From positions 1,488,001 through 1,552,000 of the forward strand of contig NZ_JAPEPI010000001.1 of NCBI RefSeq assembly GCF_026340305.1: 64,000 bases of DNA, read 5' to 3'. The stretch comes from Streptomyces sp. NBC_01381. Lineage in GTDB: Bacteria > Actinomycetota > Actinomycetes > Streptomycetales > Streptomycetaceae. Made by a program: the position numbers and the translations under genes. The notes beneath the pieces are model-generated. The model saw only the letters and a program-made list of their open reading frames with translations, did not search any database and was not told the origin of the DNA. Positions 42,413 through 52,400 of the stretch are shown here, piece after piece. Within the stretch, counting starts at the first letter, position 1. Each line of letters opens with the position of its first letter.

Positions 42413-43327
42413 GTGAGGCAACTATCGCTGGTGGTTACGTGCACCGACCGCAAGGTCGATCAGCCGGACCCAGCTCTGAGTGCCAGAAACCTGCCTCAGG
42501 GCAGCGTGAAGCAACGCTCCAGTAACTGGCAGAAGCGCATCCAGACTGCGACCGCACGCGGCGGATCCTCCCTGCCCTCGCTCGCGGAGCTCTACCGCGG
42601 TGATCACTGGACCCGATCTCGCCGACTCGTGGCGGCGGCCGCGTCTGCGGGTTACAAGACTCAGCTGTGGGTGGCATCGGCAGGGCTGGGCCTGCAGCCG
42701 GTAGAGCCGAAGACGCAGACTGCACCCGCTTATGCGGCAACGTTCAGCACACGGCACGCCGACTCCGTCGCCACCTCTGCGACGGAGAACACTCAGTGGT
42801 GGGGGCACCTCCAAGCGGGAACCGGCCGATCCACGCTCCATGAACTCGGTCAGCAAGGCCCGGTACTCATGGTTCTGTCCGAGGTCTACGCGAGCGCCAT
42901 GGAAGAAGAACTTGTGACCCTTGGGGGTCTCGGAGGTGAGGCGCTGCTCATCGGTGGCTTGCGTGAGATCCCCGGAGTTCACCGAGTCCGGTCCGACGCT
43001 GGGCTGAGTCGCGCGCTGGGGGGCACGTTGACGAGCCTGAACGTGCGTATGGCTGCGTCGTGGCTCGAGCACTCCAAGGACGGCATGCTCACCTCACCAG
43101 CCACGCAGAAGGCGTGGAGCGAGTGGGCGGCAGCAACCACGAAGCCGGTGAAGTACAACCGAGAGCCCATGTCGGATGAAGACGTGATCGTCTTCATCAA
43201 GCGGGAGACAGCGAAGCTGCCAGGCGTCTCACGCACGCGGCTACTGCGGGCCTTGCGTGATGACGGCAAAGCCTGCGAGCAGAGCAGGTTTGCGAATCTA
43301 TACAAGAAGACCATGGGGGAGCGGTGA
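42413..43327 (+). CDS. dpdC: Probable DpdC-type protein
   Basis: A 304-residue protein whose N-terminal part ([38 protein letters not shown]) has the look of the DUF6884/YaaA-like alpha/beta group. By position (first gene, coupled to dpdB and dpdA) it may be DpdC, which in known systems turns preQ0 in DNA into the amide form. That assignment is inference from context. The GTG at 42413 has GGGAG upstream, and its end overlaps the next start. Confidence 0.6.
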   Translation: MRQLSLVVTCTDRKVDQPDPALSARNLPQGSVKQRSSNWQKRIQTATARGGSSLPSLAELYRGDHWTRSRRLVAAAASAGYKTQLWVASAGLGLQPVEPKTQTAPAYAATFSTRHADSVATSATENTQWWGHLQAGTGRSTLHELGQQGPVLMVLSEVYASAMEEELVTLGGLGGEALLIGGLREIPGVHRVRSDAGLSRALGGTLTSLNVRMAASWLEHSKDGMLTSPATQKAWSEWAAATTKPVKYNREPMSDEDVIVFIKRETAKLPGVSRTRLLRALRDDGKACEQSRFANLYKKTMGER

Positions 43328-44466
43328 CAGAAGACGTCATCAGACGCAGGGCACTGCGGATCGAGCAAAATCCGGGCATCCCGCTGTACGTGTTTGCTCT
43401 CGAAGCGGGAGAGATCGACCGCGTGGCCGATGTGGCGCGGATCTCTCGGGACGAGGCGGGCAGGCTGTTCGGGTATCAGAGGCCGGAGAAGAAGCAGCAC
43501 GTAAAGCAGATCCTGGAGTACCTCGACAGCGAGAATGTGCTGTTTCCCAACGGGCTCATCCTCGCCCTTCCCACCTCGGTGCGGTTCAGGGGGAGCCGCG
43601 GGCCGAACAGCACGGACGGTCTGTCAACGATCGGGACGTTGGAGATTCCCCTGCCGGATTCGCCAACTGCACCCAGGCCCGCCTTCATCGTGGATGGACA
43701 GCAGCGCAGTCTTGCGCTCGCGCGCACTCGGAGGTCCAAACTGCCTATCACGGTGGCCGGCTTCGTGGCTGAGGACATTGAGGTGCAGCGAGACCAGTTC
43801 CTCCGCGTTAACACAGTGTCGCCGCTGCCCAGCAACCTGGTGACGGAGCTCCTCCCTGAGGTGCACACCAAACTCCCGACGAAGCTGTCCGCGAAGAAGC
43901 TGCCTTCCGTCTTGGCGAACGCGCTGAACCAGGACGCTGATTCTCCCTTCAAGGGACTGATCAAGCAGGCATCAACCACCACGGACAAGCGGTCCAACGC
44001 TGTAGTGAAGGACAACAGCCTGATCTCGGCTATTGAGGAATCTCTGAAGCCGTCGGGTGCACTCTTCCCGTACAAGAATCTTTCGAACAGCACAGTCGAC
44101 ACCGCCACGATCCGTAGCATCCTCATCACCTACTGGAGCGCGGTGCGCGACACCTTCCCCGATGCCTGGGGTGTGTCACCGACCAAGAGCCGCCTCATGC
44201 ACGGTGTGGGTATTCGGTCGATGGGGCGCCTGATGGATCGCGTTATGGACCGGGTGCTGGCTGTCGCGGAACCGGGCTCGCCTGAGGCCTACGAGAGGGC
44301 CAAGGCCGAGCTGGCGCTCATCGCCCCCCACTGCCGATGGACCAAGGGGACTTGGCCTGAACTCAACACACCCTGGGACGAACTCCAGAACACACCACGT
44401 CACATCAGCACCCTCTCGAACCTTCTGATCCGCATCTACTTCCAGTCGAGGACAAGCGCGTCGTGA
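43324..44466 (+). CDS. dpdB: DpdB, DGQHR-domain protein, first copy
   Basis: A 380-residue protein of the ParB-like/DndB-related DGQHR class, with VDGQQRSLAL (DGQQR at 124-128), an NxxxPLP-type motif and a long helical C-terminal half. DpdB acts with DpdA to insert the 7-deazaguanine base into DNA. GTG 43324 overlaps the previous stop and the end overlaps dpdA (GTGA), so translation is coupled. A second DGQQR protein follows dpdA. Confidence 0.85.
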   Translation: MTEDVIRRRALRIEQNPGIPLYVFALEAGEIDRVADVARISRDEAGRLFGYQRPEKKQHVKQILEYLDSENVLFPNGLILALPTSVRFRGSRGPNSTDGLSTIGTLEIPLPDSPTAPRPAFIVDGQQRSLALARTRRSKLPITVAGFVAEDIEVQRDQFLRVNTVSPLPSNLVTELLPEVHTKLPTKLSAKKLPSVLANALNQDADSPFKGLIKQASTTTDKRSNAVVKDNSLISAIEESLKPSGALFPYKNLSNSTVDTATIRSILITYWSAVRDTFPDAWGVSPTKSRLMHGVGIRSMGRLMDRVMDRVLAVAEPGSPEAYERAKAELALIAPHCRWTKGTWPELNTPWDELQNTPRHISTLSNLLIRIYFQSRTSAS

Positions 44467-45707
44467 AGTTCTACTTCCCTGATAGCCAAGATCAGATCTA
44501 CCCCAGGTATGACTTCATCAATGATGAGTACCCGGATGAGCGAGTCCGGCAGAGGGACGATCTGTATGCCCATCAGGCGGTGAAGCCGGCGCCCTACGAC
44601 GGGATACTGGTCAGCAAGGCCATTGTGGACGGGTCTGTTAAGGGGGCAGGGAAGTACAGTGCCCCTCAGAGGGTCCGGCTCTACCGAGATGGCGTGAAGA
44701 AGTTTTTCGGGCTACCTGACTCGATGGAAAGCCTCGGTGACTGCGGATCCTTCAACTACATCAATGAAGAGGAGCCCCCGTACAAGGTGGGGGAGGTTCT
44801 CCACTACTACACGGAGTGCCGATTCAACTCCGGGGTCAGCATCGACCATGTGATCTTTGGCTATCAGCCTAAGGCCCTTGAAAAGGATGTTGATCCGACG
44901 TGGGTGAAGCGTCGAGAGATTTCGCTCAACTTGGCGCATGAGTTCTTCGAGGCTACCAAGAGTCACAATAGCCTGATTGCTGACTCGAAACTGCACCTGG
45001 AGCCGGTTGGTGCGGCGCAGGGGTGGAGTCCGGCCAGTTATGCAGACAGTGTCGAACAACTCCAGAAGATGGGCTACAAGCGGATCGCTCTGGGTGGCAT
45101 GGTCCCGCTGAAGACGCCGGAAATCCTGGCCTGTCTAGAGGAAATCTCTAAAGTCCGCAAGAGCGGTGTTGGGTTCCATCTTCTCGGAATCACCCGTATC
45201 GGCAGCATGGAACGTTTCGTCAAATATCACGTAACCAGCTTCGACAGCACATCAGCATTCCGACAAGCCTTCATGGATGAGAAGAACAACTATCACACCG
45301 CCGACGGCTCATACCTGGCGATTAGAGTTCCCCAGGTCGACGGGAATCCTACCTTGAAGCGCCTGATCTTGGCGGGCATGGTGTCGCAGTCGGCTGCAAT
45401 TAAGGCCGAACGCGAATGCCTCAAACTGCTGCGTGCGTTTTCGGCCGATGAGGACTTCGAAGTTCAGGAGGTCATCGACGCCTTGCACTCCTATCACGCC
45501 CTCATCGGTGACGAAAAGAAGCTAAAGAAGGTCGAAGACTACAAGGAGACCCTTGTTGACCGTCCTTGGGAGCACTGCCCGTGTGAACTCTGCGAGAAGC
45601 ACAAGATCGACATGGTCATCTTCCGCGGAACTGAACGCAATAAGCGCCGCGGGTTCCATAACATGACGGTACTCGAAGCCAAGATGCGCAAGCTGCCGCT
45701 CAGATAA
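44463..45707 (+). CDS. dpdA: DpdA, TGT-like DNA 7-deazaguanine transglycosylase
   Basis: A 414-residue tRNA-guanine transglycosylase paralogue. It has the preQ0 region GDCGSFNYI, GYKRIALGGMVPL with the Gly-Gly motif, HLLGITR, and a C-terminal zinc site C372-x-C374-x2-C377 with His399. It exchanges guanine in DNA for preQ0. The gene is visibly lower in GC and in third-position GC than its neighbours, and it keeps its coupling to dpdB, so the block was probably acquired together. This is the defining enzyme of the island. Confidence 0.93.
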   Translation: MKFYFPDSQDQIYPRYDFINDEYPDERVRQRDDLYAHQAVKPAPYDGILVSKAIVDGSVKGAGKYSAPQRVRLYRDGVKKFFGLPDSMESLGDCGSFNYINEEEPPYKVGEVLHYYTECRFNSGVSIDHVIFGYQPKALEKDVDPTWVKRREISLNLAHEFFEATKSHNSLIADSKLHLEPVGAAQGWSPASYADSVEQLQKMGYKRIALGGMVPLKTPEILACLEEISKVRKSGVGFHLLGITRIGSMERFVKYHVTSFDSTSAFRQAFMDEKNNYHTADGSYLAIRVPQVDGNPTLKRLILAGMVSQSAAIKAERECLKLLRAFSADEDFEVQEVIDALHSYHALIGDEKKLKKVEDYKETLVDRPWEHCPCELCEKHKIDMVIFRGTERNKRRGFHNMTVLEAKMRKLPLR

Positions 45708-45755
45708 TCGTCCAGATCGCGCATAGCACTCAAAGTAACTTAAACAGGAGATGAT

Positions 45756-46850
45756 GTGGCAGACCGCTACGTTCTAAAGGTTCCCGCCCTCAAGGTGCTC
45801 CAAGGCGACAAGGAGATCTACTGCTTCGCTGTCGACGGCAAGAAGCTGGAAGACTTTGCCGCCGTCTCGCGCATCCGTCGCGACAGCCAGAAGAAGCTGC
45901 AGGGGTACCAGCGGCCTGAGGTTCAAAGCCACATCCGCTCGATCCGCCGCTACCTTGAGTCCGAGGGGGCGATGCTCCCAAACGCCTTGGTTCTCGGCTT
46001 CGATGATCGCGTCACGTTCGAACCCGCGGTCCGCGGCGGAAGCGTGAGCTACTCCATCCCTGGCGAGTTGATCATCCCCGTCGATGAGTCGCAGTCTGAC
46101 GAAGAGAAGCCGGCTTGGCTCGTGGACGGCCAGCAGCGCAGCGCGGCCATCAGGGACGCTGACCTTGCAGAGTTCCCCGTCGCGGCTGTGGGCTTCATTG
46201 CGTCTCAGGAAGAGCAGCGGTCGCAGTTCATCCTGGTCAACTCGACCAAGCCGCTCCCCAAGGGGCTCGTGTACGAACTCCTGCCGGAAACCACCGCCAA
46301 GCTGCCGCGCTCGTACGCACGCCGCCAGCTCGCTGCGAAGATCATGGTCATGCTGAACATGGGGGACGGCCCCTTCTGCGGAAGGATCAGCAGCCCCACA
46401 TCGCCTACCGGCAACATCAAGGACAACAGCATTCTGAGGATGCTGGAGCACAGCATCTACGAGGGCGCCTTGTACAAGTACCGGAACGCCGACGACGGCA
46501 CCGGGGACGAGGACGCGATGCTGGCGCACCTTCTGGGCTTCTGGACGGCAGTGGAGAAGCTCTTCCCGGATGCGTGGAACAAGCCTCCCAAGGACTCGAG
46601 GCTGACCCATGGCGTGGGCATCCAGGCCATGGGCTATGTCATGGACCAACTCACCACGAACGACCGCTTCGACCAGATCAACTGGGACAAGCTCCGCACC
46701 ACCCTGCGCCGACTCGAGAAGCACGTGGCCTGGACGTCCGGCAAGTGGAAGTTCTCGGATGGCGAGGAACGCAACTGGAACGGCCTTCAGAACACGACCA
46801 ACGACGTGCGGAAGCTCAGCACCCACCTTCAGGCGCTCGTCAGCAAGTAG
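45756..46850 (+). CDS. DpdB paralogue, second DGQHR protein
   Basis: A 364-residue protein with DGQQR at the same residue numbers (124-128) and the same fold pattern as the first DGQHR gene (KKLQGYQRPE, IRRYLES, FILVNSTKPLPKG), but a different overall sequence. It is separated from dpdA by 48 bases and has its own AGGAG at GTG 45756. Two DGQHR genes around one dpdA are unusual. One may form the insertion complex and the other may add specificity. Confidence 0.85.
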   Translation: MADRYVLKVPALKVLQGDKEIYCFAVDGKKLEDFAAVSRIRRDSQKKLQGYQRPEVQSHIRSIRRYLESEGAMLPNALVLGFDDRVTFEPAVRGGSVSYSIPGELIIPVDESQSDEEKPAWLVDGQQRSAAIRDADLAEFPVAAVGFIASQEEQRSQFILVNSTKPLPKGLVYELLPETTAKLPRSYARRQLAAKIMVMLNMGDGPFCGRISSPTSPTGNIKDNSILRMLEHSIYEGALYKYRNADDGTGDEDAMLAHLLGFWTAVEKLFPDAWNKPPKDSRLTHGVGIQAMGYVMDQLTTNDRFDQINWDKLRTTLRRLEKHVAWTSGKWKFSDGEERNWNGLQNTTNDVRKLSTHLQALVSK

Positions 46851-46870
46851 CCGAAACGTTGCGGTTCTAT

Positions 46871-46907
46871 CTGGTGGTCTCCCCGAACGTATCGGGGAGA
46901 CCACCAG
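46871..46907. terminator. Shared hairpin between convergent dpd operons
   Basis: Exact 16-base arms at 46871-46886 and 46892-46907 with a 5-base loop. It lies between the stop of the second DGQHR gene (46850) and the stop of dpdD (46912), so it can stop both convergent transcripts. Confidence 0.88.
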
Positions 46908-46911
46908 CGCG

Positions 46912-48948
46912 TTAGCGGCCTACAGCAGCCGAGCGAAGACCGGCTACCGCTGCTCGCAGCATGGATGCCGAGCCGCTGCCGTCTGCGTAATGAATGTGCT
47001 CGGTACGGGCGTGCTGTGTGATGTAGCCGGTCGCGGCGTGCTTCGCGCAGCGCGTCGCGATAACGATCAAATCAGCGGAGCGTGCCTTCTGCCGAAGCTG
47101 AGTACTGCCGACGTAATCGCTAGCCTTTGCTGCGTCCACTGCGGGGGCAAGGTGCTTGATCTCCTCGGCGCAGCGCGTGAGTACGGCATCGTCCAGGGAG
47201 TACAGCAGCACCTTCATGGGTGGCAGGTCGGAGAGCGACAGTTCACGCTCGTCGTCGGTGCCGGCCCGTTCTTGCCAGGAGAAGCCGACGCCGAGTTCCC
47301 CTGAGAGGCGCTTGGCGAACGCCAAGTCGGCTTCGTTGAGCCGTCCTTGGTGCCGGCAGAGCGGCTCCAGTAGGTTGCATGCGAGCTTGGTGCGAGCGTC
47401 CTCGTCCGGGCATGCGACCAAGAACAGCCGGTCGACGAAGTCCAGCGCAATTGATGCCCGTTCAGGTGAGACCCATCGACTGCTGTAGGCGCCGATCTCA
47501 TCGAGGAGTTCGGCGTAGGTGTGTGCCGAAGGGCCAGTTCGGAGCGCGATCTCTGTGAGGGCCTGGAGCGCGGCGAGGTCGCCGGGGCCGAACCGGTCGA
47601 ACGCGACCGCGTTCCGGATAAATGCATGGGCGGTCAGACCTGCGGGAGCTACATATCCGTCGGCGTCAATGAACGCTCCAACCGCCCGCCAGGCCTCTTC
47701 AGCAGCTTGGTTCTCCAGCCCGTCCAGGAATCCGGCGAGGTCTGCATCATGAACTGCTGGTGGAGACCATGCAGTCCAACTGCGCTGTTCGACAGCCGAC
47801 TTGCCTGCGCGGCTGCCCGCGGCTACCGCAGCGAGGAAGGCCGGCCAGGAGTCGATGGCTGGCAACGATTCCGACGCGTCGTCTTCAGCAACCTGCGGTA
47901 CGGGCTCCGCAGCGGCAGGCGGCGTCGCCGCGCCGTCGCCTTCGGCCAGGACGCGTTGAGCGTCGTCCCAGATCAGTGAGGGCAGTTCGTCTACGCGGCC
48001 TTTGTTCTGTATGGCTTCGACGAGACGATGCAGCGCAGGTAGGTCCTCAAGGATGGTGGCCGCCATCAGAAGAACCGTGACGGCTTCTGTGCCGAGCTTG
48101 CCCGCGTCGGCATCCAGCAAGGCTGGGACGAACCGTCCCCGTTCTTCGAGCCTCGCCTGTGCCGATGGGAGGTCACCTTCTGCGAGGGGCTCCTCCAACG
48201 CCGCGTACACGGCGTTCAAGATCGCTTCCTTCACCGGGAGGGGAGGGTTCTGCCGGATGGCGTCGGGCAGTTCAGAGAGTTGGAGGATCTCCTCGCTGCG
48301 GCCCAGCCGGTCAAGCCGCTTGATTCTCAAGTTCGTGAGGTTGGCTGCGGTGACACCGCCAGCCGCTGCCAGGTGGTCAAGGACCACGTTCGAGGCGGCC
48401 TCGGCGCCCGCGGAGAGGGAAGCGTCGAACTCTGCGAGGAGCCGGCCGATCGGCTTGGACACTCGCCACATCCTGGGAGGACGGCGTGCCTCGGTCCTCT
48501 GCATCAACTCCAGTGCCCCGACCAGGTTCCGGCGGTGCTCGAGCGTGCGCCCCGTCTCCAGACGGAATGTGGTCCGATCACCCGCGAAGTCGCGGATGGC
48601 CTGCTCGACGGGATCATCAGGGTCCAGCCAGGCGGGCTGGATTCCGACCTGCTCGTCATACGCGATGTACGTCGGGCCAGCGAAGGCGCGGATCAACTCG
48701 GCTGTCTTGGCTCGCTCGCCAGGCTCCCGGGAAATGACGTACACGACGAAGCGATCACGGTCCGTATACACGCGCGGAAGGACCGTGGGTGCGTTGTCGC
48801 CGCGTCGAATAGCCTCGACGAACGGCAGCGTGCGGTCCTTGTGGCGGTAGTCGGGATCAAGATTGGGCCAGACGCCGTTTCCTGGGCCGAAGAAGCGGTG
48901 CAAGAACTCTTCGAGGGCTTCTCGCTGCTGATTCTGGGTCTGGGTCAC
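46912..48948 (-). CDS. dpdD: DpdD
   Basis: A 678-residue protein with no classical nuclease or helicase motif. The C-terminal part has MKVLLYSLDD and SADLIVIATRCAKHAAT, which resembles a Rossmann-like domain seen in DpdD proteins, after a long helical region. It is assigned by position at the end of the E-K operon and is thought to act in restriction. GTG 48948 overlaps the dpdK stop (GTGA) and has GGAGGAG six bases upstream. The longer frame is not used. Confidence 0.75.
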   Translation of the reverse strand: MTQTQNQQREALEEFLHRFFGPGNGVWPNLDPDYRHKDRTLPFVEAIRRGDNAPTVLPRVYTDRDRFVVYVISREPGERAKTAELIRAFAGPTYIAYDEQVGIQPAWLDPDDPVEQAIRDFAGDRTTFRLETGRTLEHRRNLVGALELMQRTEARRPPRMWRVSKPIGRLLAEFDASLSAGAEAASNVVLDHLAAAGGVTAANLTNLRIKRLDRLGRSEEILQLSELPDAIRQNPPLPVKEAILNAVYAALEEPLAEGDLPSAQARLEERGRFVPALLDADAGKLGTEAVTVLLMAATILEDLPALHRLVEAIQNKGRVDELPSLIWDDAQRVLAEGDGAATPPAAAEPVPQVAEDDASESLPAIDSWPAFLAAVAAGSRAGKSAVEQRSWTAWSPPAVHDADLAGFLDGLENQAAEEAWRAVGAFIDADGYVAPAGLTAHAFIRNAVAFDRFGPGDLAALQALTEIALRTGPSAHTYAELLDEIGAYSSRWVSPERASIALDFVDRLFLVACPDEDARTKLACNLLEPLCRHQGRLNEADLAFAKRLSGELGVGFSWQERAGTDDERELSLSDLPPMKVLLYSLDDAVLTRCAEEIKHLAPAVDAAKASDYVGSTQLRQKARSADLIVIATRCAKHAATGYITQHARTEHIHYADGSGSASMLRAAVAGLRSAAVGR

Positions 48949-49463
48949 GAGCCGCTCCTCCATCGCTGTGCCAGGTCCAGCCGCGCCTGGCCAGCATCCG
49001 GCCCGCCCACGTTGTAGTGGACCAACTCGTCGTTCTTCGCCATGCCGCGCACCGTGTAGTTCATCGACCCGGTGAGAATCCACTCCTGGCCACACAACGT
49101 CTTCTCGTGGACGTCGGGATCGCGCTGGACATGCACACCGTCCAGTTCTGGGGCCTCGATCCGACGCAGGAACGCATCGTTGTGAGGGTCCGGGCGCGTG
49201 ACCACGTGGACGCGGGCACCGGCTTCAGCGATGCGCAGGAGTGTGTCTGACAGCCGCCAGCCGCTGGGCGGGACGTCACCGAAGAACGCGTCGTAAGTGC
49301 CGTAGCTGTTGTCGATGACCTGAACATCCGTGATCCATGGCGAGACCAACCACAAGTCGCTGCTCGGGTTGAGCATCTCCGCCATCAGGGCAGCGGACAG
49401 TATCGAGTCGATGCGCAGCCCTGTGCGAGCACCGGTGCGCACGGTTCTGGTCAGATCCTTCAC
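48945..49463 (-). CDS. dpdK: DpdK, phospholipase-D-like nuclease
   Basis: A 172-residue PLD-superfamily protein. It has an HxK motif in DVHEKTL (His119, Lys121) and TGSMNYT with Asn135. One HxK unit means it would act as a dimer. It is the likely nuclease of the restriction arm. The GTG start overlaps the dpdJ stop. Confidence 0.85.
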   Translation of the reverse strand: MKDLTRTVRTGARTGLRIDSILSAALMAEMLNPSSDLWLVSPWITDVQVIDNSYGTYDAFFGDVPPSGWRLSDTLLRIAEAGARVHVVTRPDPHNDAFLRRIEAPELDGVHVQRDPDVHEKTLCGQEWILTGSMNYTVRGMAKNDELVHYNVGGPDAGQARLDLAQRWRSGS

Positions 49464-52400
49464 TGGGTTGCCTCCCGCAACTCCACGCGTACGCGGAGCT
49501 CATCTCGATGCCTGGAGTAGCCACGGACCTCGCCATGGACGCGCATTACGTCACGGTCCACCGGTATTGCTGGCACTCGGATTAGGGCTTCTGCCAGGGC
49601 TTGCGACTGGCCTGCGGGACATACGAGTTCAGCGGCACCGCTGTCGGCCATGGCCTTCTCGTAGGCCGCGACCCAGTCGTTCGCCGTGACACGCACCCTG
49701 GGCAGACGGTCGTTGTGAGCCCTGCGCACGAGGAGGCGGTCCAGTACGGGGGCGTCGGCATAGGGCTGGTAGTGCTGGAGATCCTGTGTGCGAGCTTGTC
49801 GTCCGCGAGGCCAGAGCATGCTGAAGGCCTGGTCGGCCGTTAGTTGCTTGTTCCCGCCGATGTGCAGTTGCTTGTCGCCGACGGCGAAGGCAATGACGTT
49901 CGCGTCGACCTCAACACCGAGCCTCTTCTCCAGTTCCGCCCACGCGTCCACCATAGCGAGAGCCTGCGCGTCAGTGTCTGGTCCGGATCCCGGCCGGAGA
50001 AGGCGGGTCGACAATGCTGAAACCGCAGTGCGACGGGGCCGGCCGTCCAACTGCTCCCACGCGGCCAGGAGAGTGTTCAGGGCCTCCTGGCCCGCTTCGG
50101 CATCTTCGGCTCCTCGCAATGCGCGCATGGATTCTGCGGCATCTCCTCCAGGCTCTTCGGCCAGGTGACGGAGCAACTGGGTGAGTGTGGCGTCTACGTA
50201 CTCGTAGTCGCTCGGGGCCAACGCACTGGTGACAAGCGCCCAGAATCGGCGAGGGTCCTCCCCGTAGAAGCGCACCAGGCTCTCTACAACGCCCAGGCCC
50301 CCTACGGAGGTCTCGCTGAGCCACACGACAGCAGGGTCGTTGCTGGTGGCACCAGGCGCCACGTCGACGATCAAGTCCCCGTCCTGTGAGTCGGGGCAGG
50401 CTCGCTGCGCGGCGACGAGGATCGCCGCGGCCACTGTGTCGCGATAGGCACGCTGAGCCAGGTCTTCAGTCCGGGAAGCGATGTCCGGATCGACGAGGTG
50501 TTCCGCCGCACGGTCAACGGCGGCGAGTACTCGTGCGTCGCGCAGCAAGTCCGTGAGCCCGTCGATCAGCCGCGCATTCTCGATGGCGTGGTCGGGGTCG
50601 CTGTTGTCGCGGTAGAGGACGCTCAGGATGCGTGCCAGTTCCCCAGTCCACGCGCCGTTTGCGAGTGATCCTCGGATTTCCGCGGGAGTACGAGACCCCT
50701 TGAGGCCTTCGAGCGCGAAGGCGGTGAGATAGACCTGGCCAAGCCATGCACGCTGGAACTTGTTCGCGACATCCTCAAGCGCCGGGTCCTCGGCGAAGGT
50801 GTACGAGAACGCGAGTGACCGCCACTTGGGAGACGACAGGTACTTCCTGACCGCAGGCTCCGAGGTGTTCAGGGGCCTGAGGAGGATCTGCGCAGCGTCG
50901 ACACCCAGCCTGAAGCCGAGCGCAGCCGGTTTGCCGTGCAGTTCGTAGGAGATCCTGCGTGTCTCGACTTCCCCGCGCTCGAGCGCCACCTGGCAATTGG
51001 CGCCGATGGTCATGCGCCGCATCTCGATGGGATTGCCGGCCGCGTGTGTGGCGAAGCGGACGGCCTGCACGCGCTCGTGCCAGAGCGACGGGTTAGGAAT
51101 GTCCGCCGGGGCCGGCGGCGCCTCCTCGGACACAACGATCTGAGTACCCCAGATGGGTAGGCCCTGAGAGCGGTCGGAGATTTCCTGGCCTGGTTGCTCC
51201 AGCTTCAACTGCGTGGGCCGGAAGACTTGAAGACCTTCCGGTGCGTGACCATCGGGGTGCCAGGTTCCCTCGGGATCGGCGTGCTGCACGATCTGGGTCA
51301 GCGGCAGCGCGTTGCTGCCGGCTGGCGGAACTGGGAGCCATGTGCGGTGCTCATCACGGCGGTGCCCGAATCGCCGGCTGACGCGCCCTGGTACGGCCTC
51401 ACGTAGAGCCCTGGCGATCGGCAACTGCTCCAACGTGTCGTTCGTATTGAACGGCAGGAGCAGTTCGACCTCGGGCAGGTTCAGCGGCTCGAAAAGTGAG
51501 CGCGTAATGAACTCGGGGAGGAGGGAGCCTTCCTTCGCTCCCGGATCAATGCGCTGGAACGACCAGTCGCTGTGAAGCCGCCGCAGCGCGGTGGGCACGA
51601 CGGACAGCAGCAGCGATCGCGGCTGCTCCCACAGCAGGGCCTGGACTTCGTCTGCGCTGATCTGCAGAGCCCTCCCCAGGTGCTGGGCAAGCTCGTCCTG
51701 CAGATCAGGCTTATCAAGGATCGCCTGCAGCAGCGAGGTCAGCATGTCGTGACCTTGCCGGTCCTCACTGCGCACCGCATGACCGGTAGGGGCTTTGAGG
51801 ATCTTTCGGGGGTCGGCCCACAGCTTCTTGGAGCGCAGCTTGCGGCTCGTCCAGTCCAACAGGGCCTGGGTAGCTTGGATCTTGAGTACGAAACGGTTGC
51901 CGATCGGCAGGCTTCGTGCAGGTACCTGCGGCGCGAACAGCGTCTCGTACGCCTGATAGGCGAGTCGGTCCCGGCCGTAGTCCGAGAGCGTGACCACAGT
52001 GATCGGCCTTGTACCGCGCTCTCGGCCTGCGCGGCCGCGGCGCTGGATGAACGCGGCTGCATCACGGGGTGCCTTGTGCTGGAGCACCAGGCCCACGCGT
52101 GGGTCGTTGAAACCGACTTCCAGGGAAGCCGTCGCCACGGTCAGGTTCGCATCGTGATCGACCCCAACGTCCTGAGAGGACGTACGGCCGACATGCAGGT
52201 GGTGGAGTTGCAGGGTGGGGTCGAGGTCATGCCCGATCTTCTCGGCGATGTCCCACGACTGACCGTCCAGGTAGCGCGCAGCATGCTCGTTACGTTCTGA
52301 GGAACGCAGGCCCGCGAGCACGGGCCTGCGGCCGTTACGGCGGCCTGCCCGGTTCTGCCCACCCTCTGCATCACGCAGGTCGTTGTAGAACCGGTTGGTG

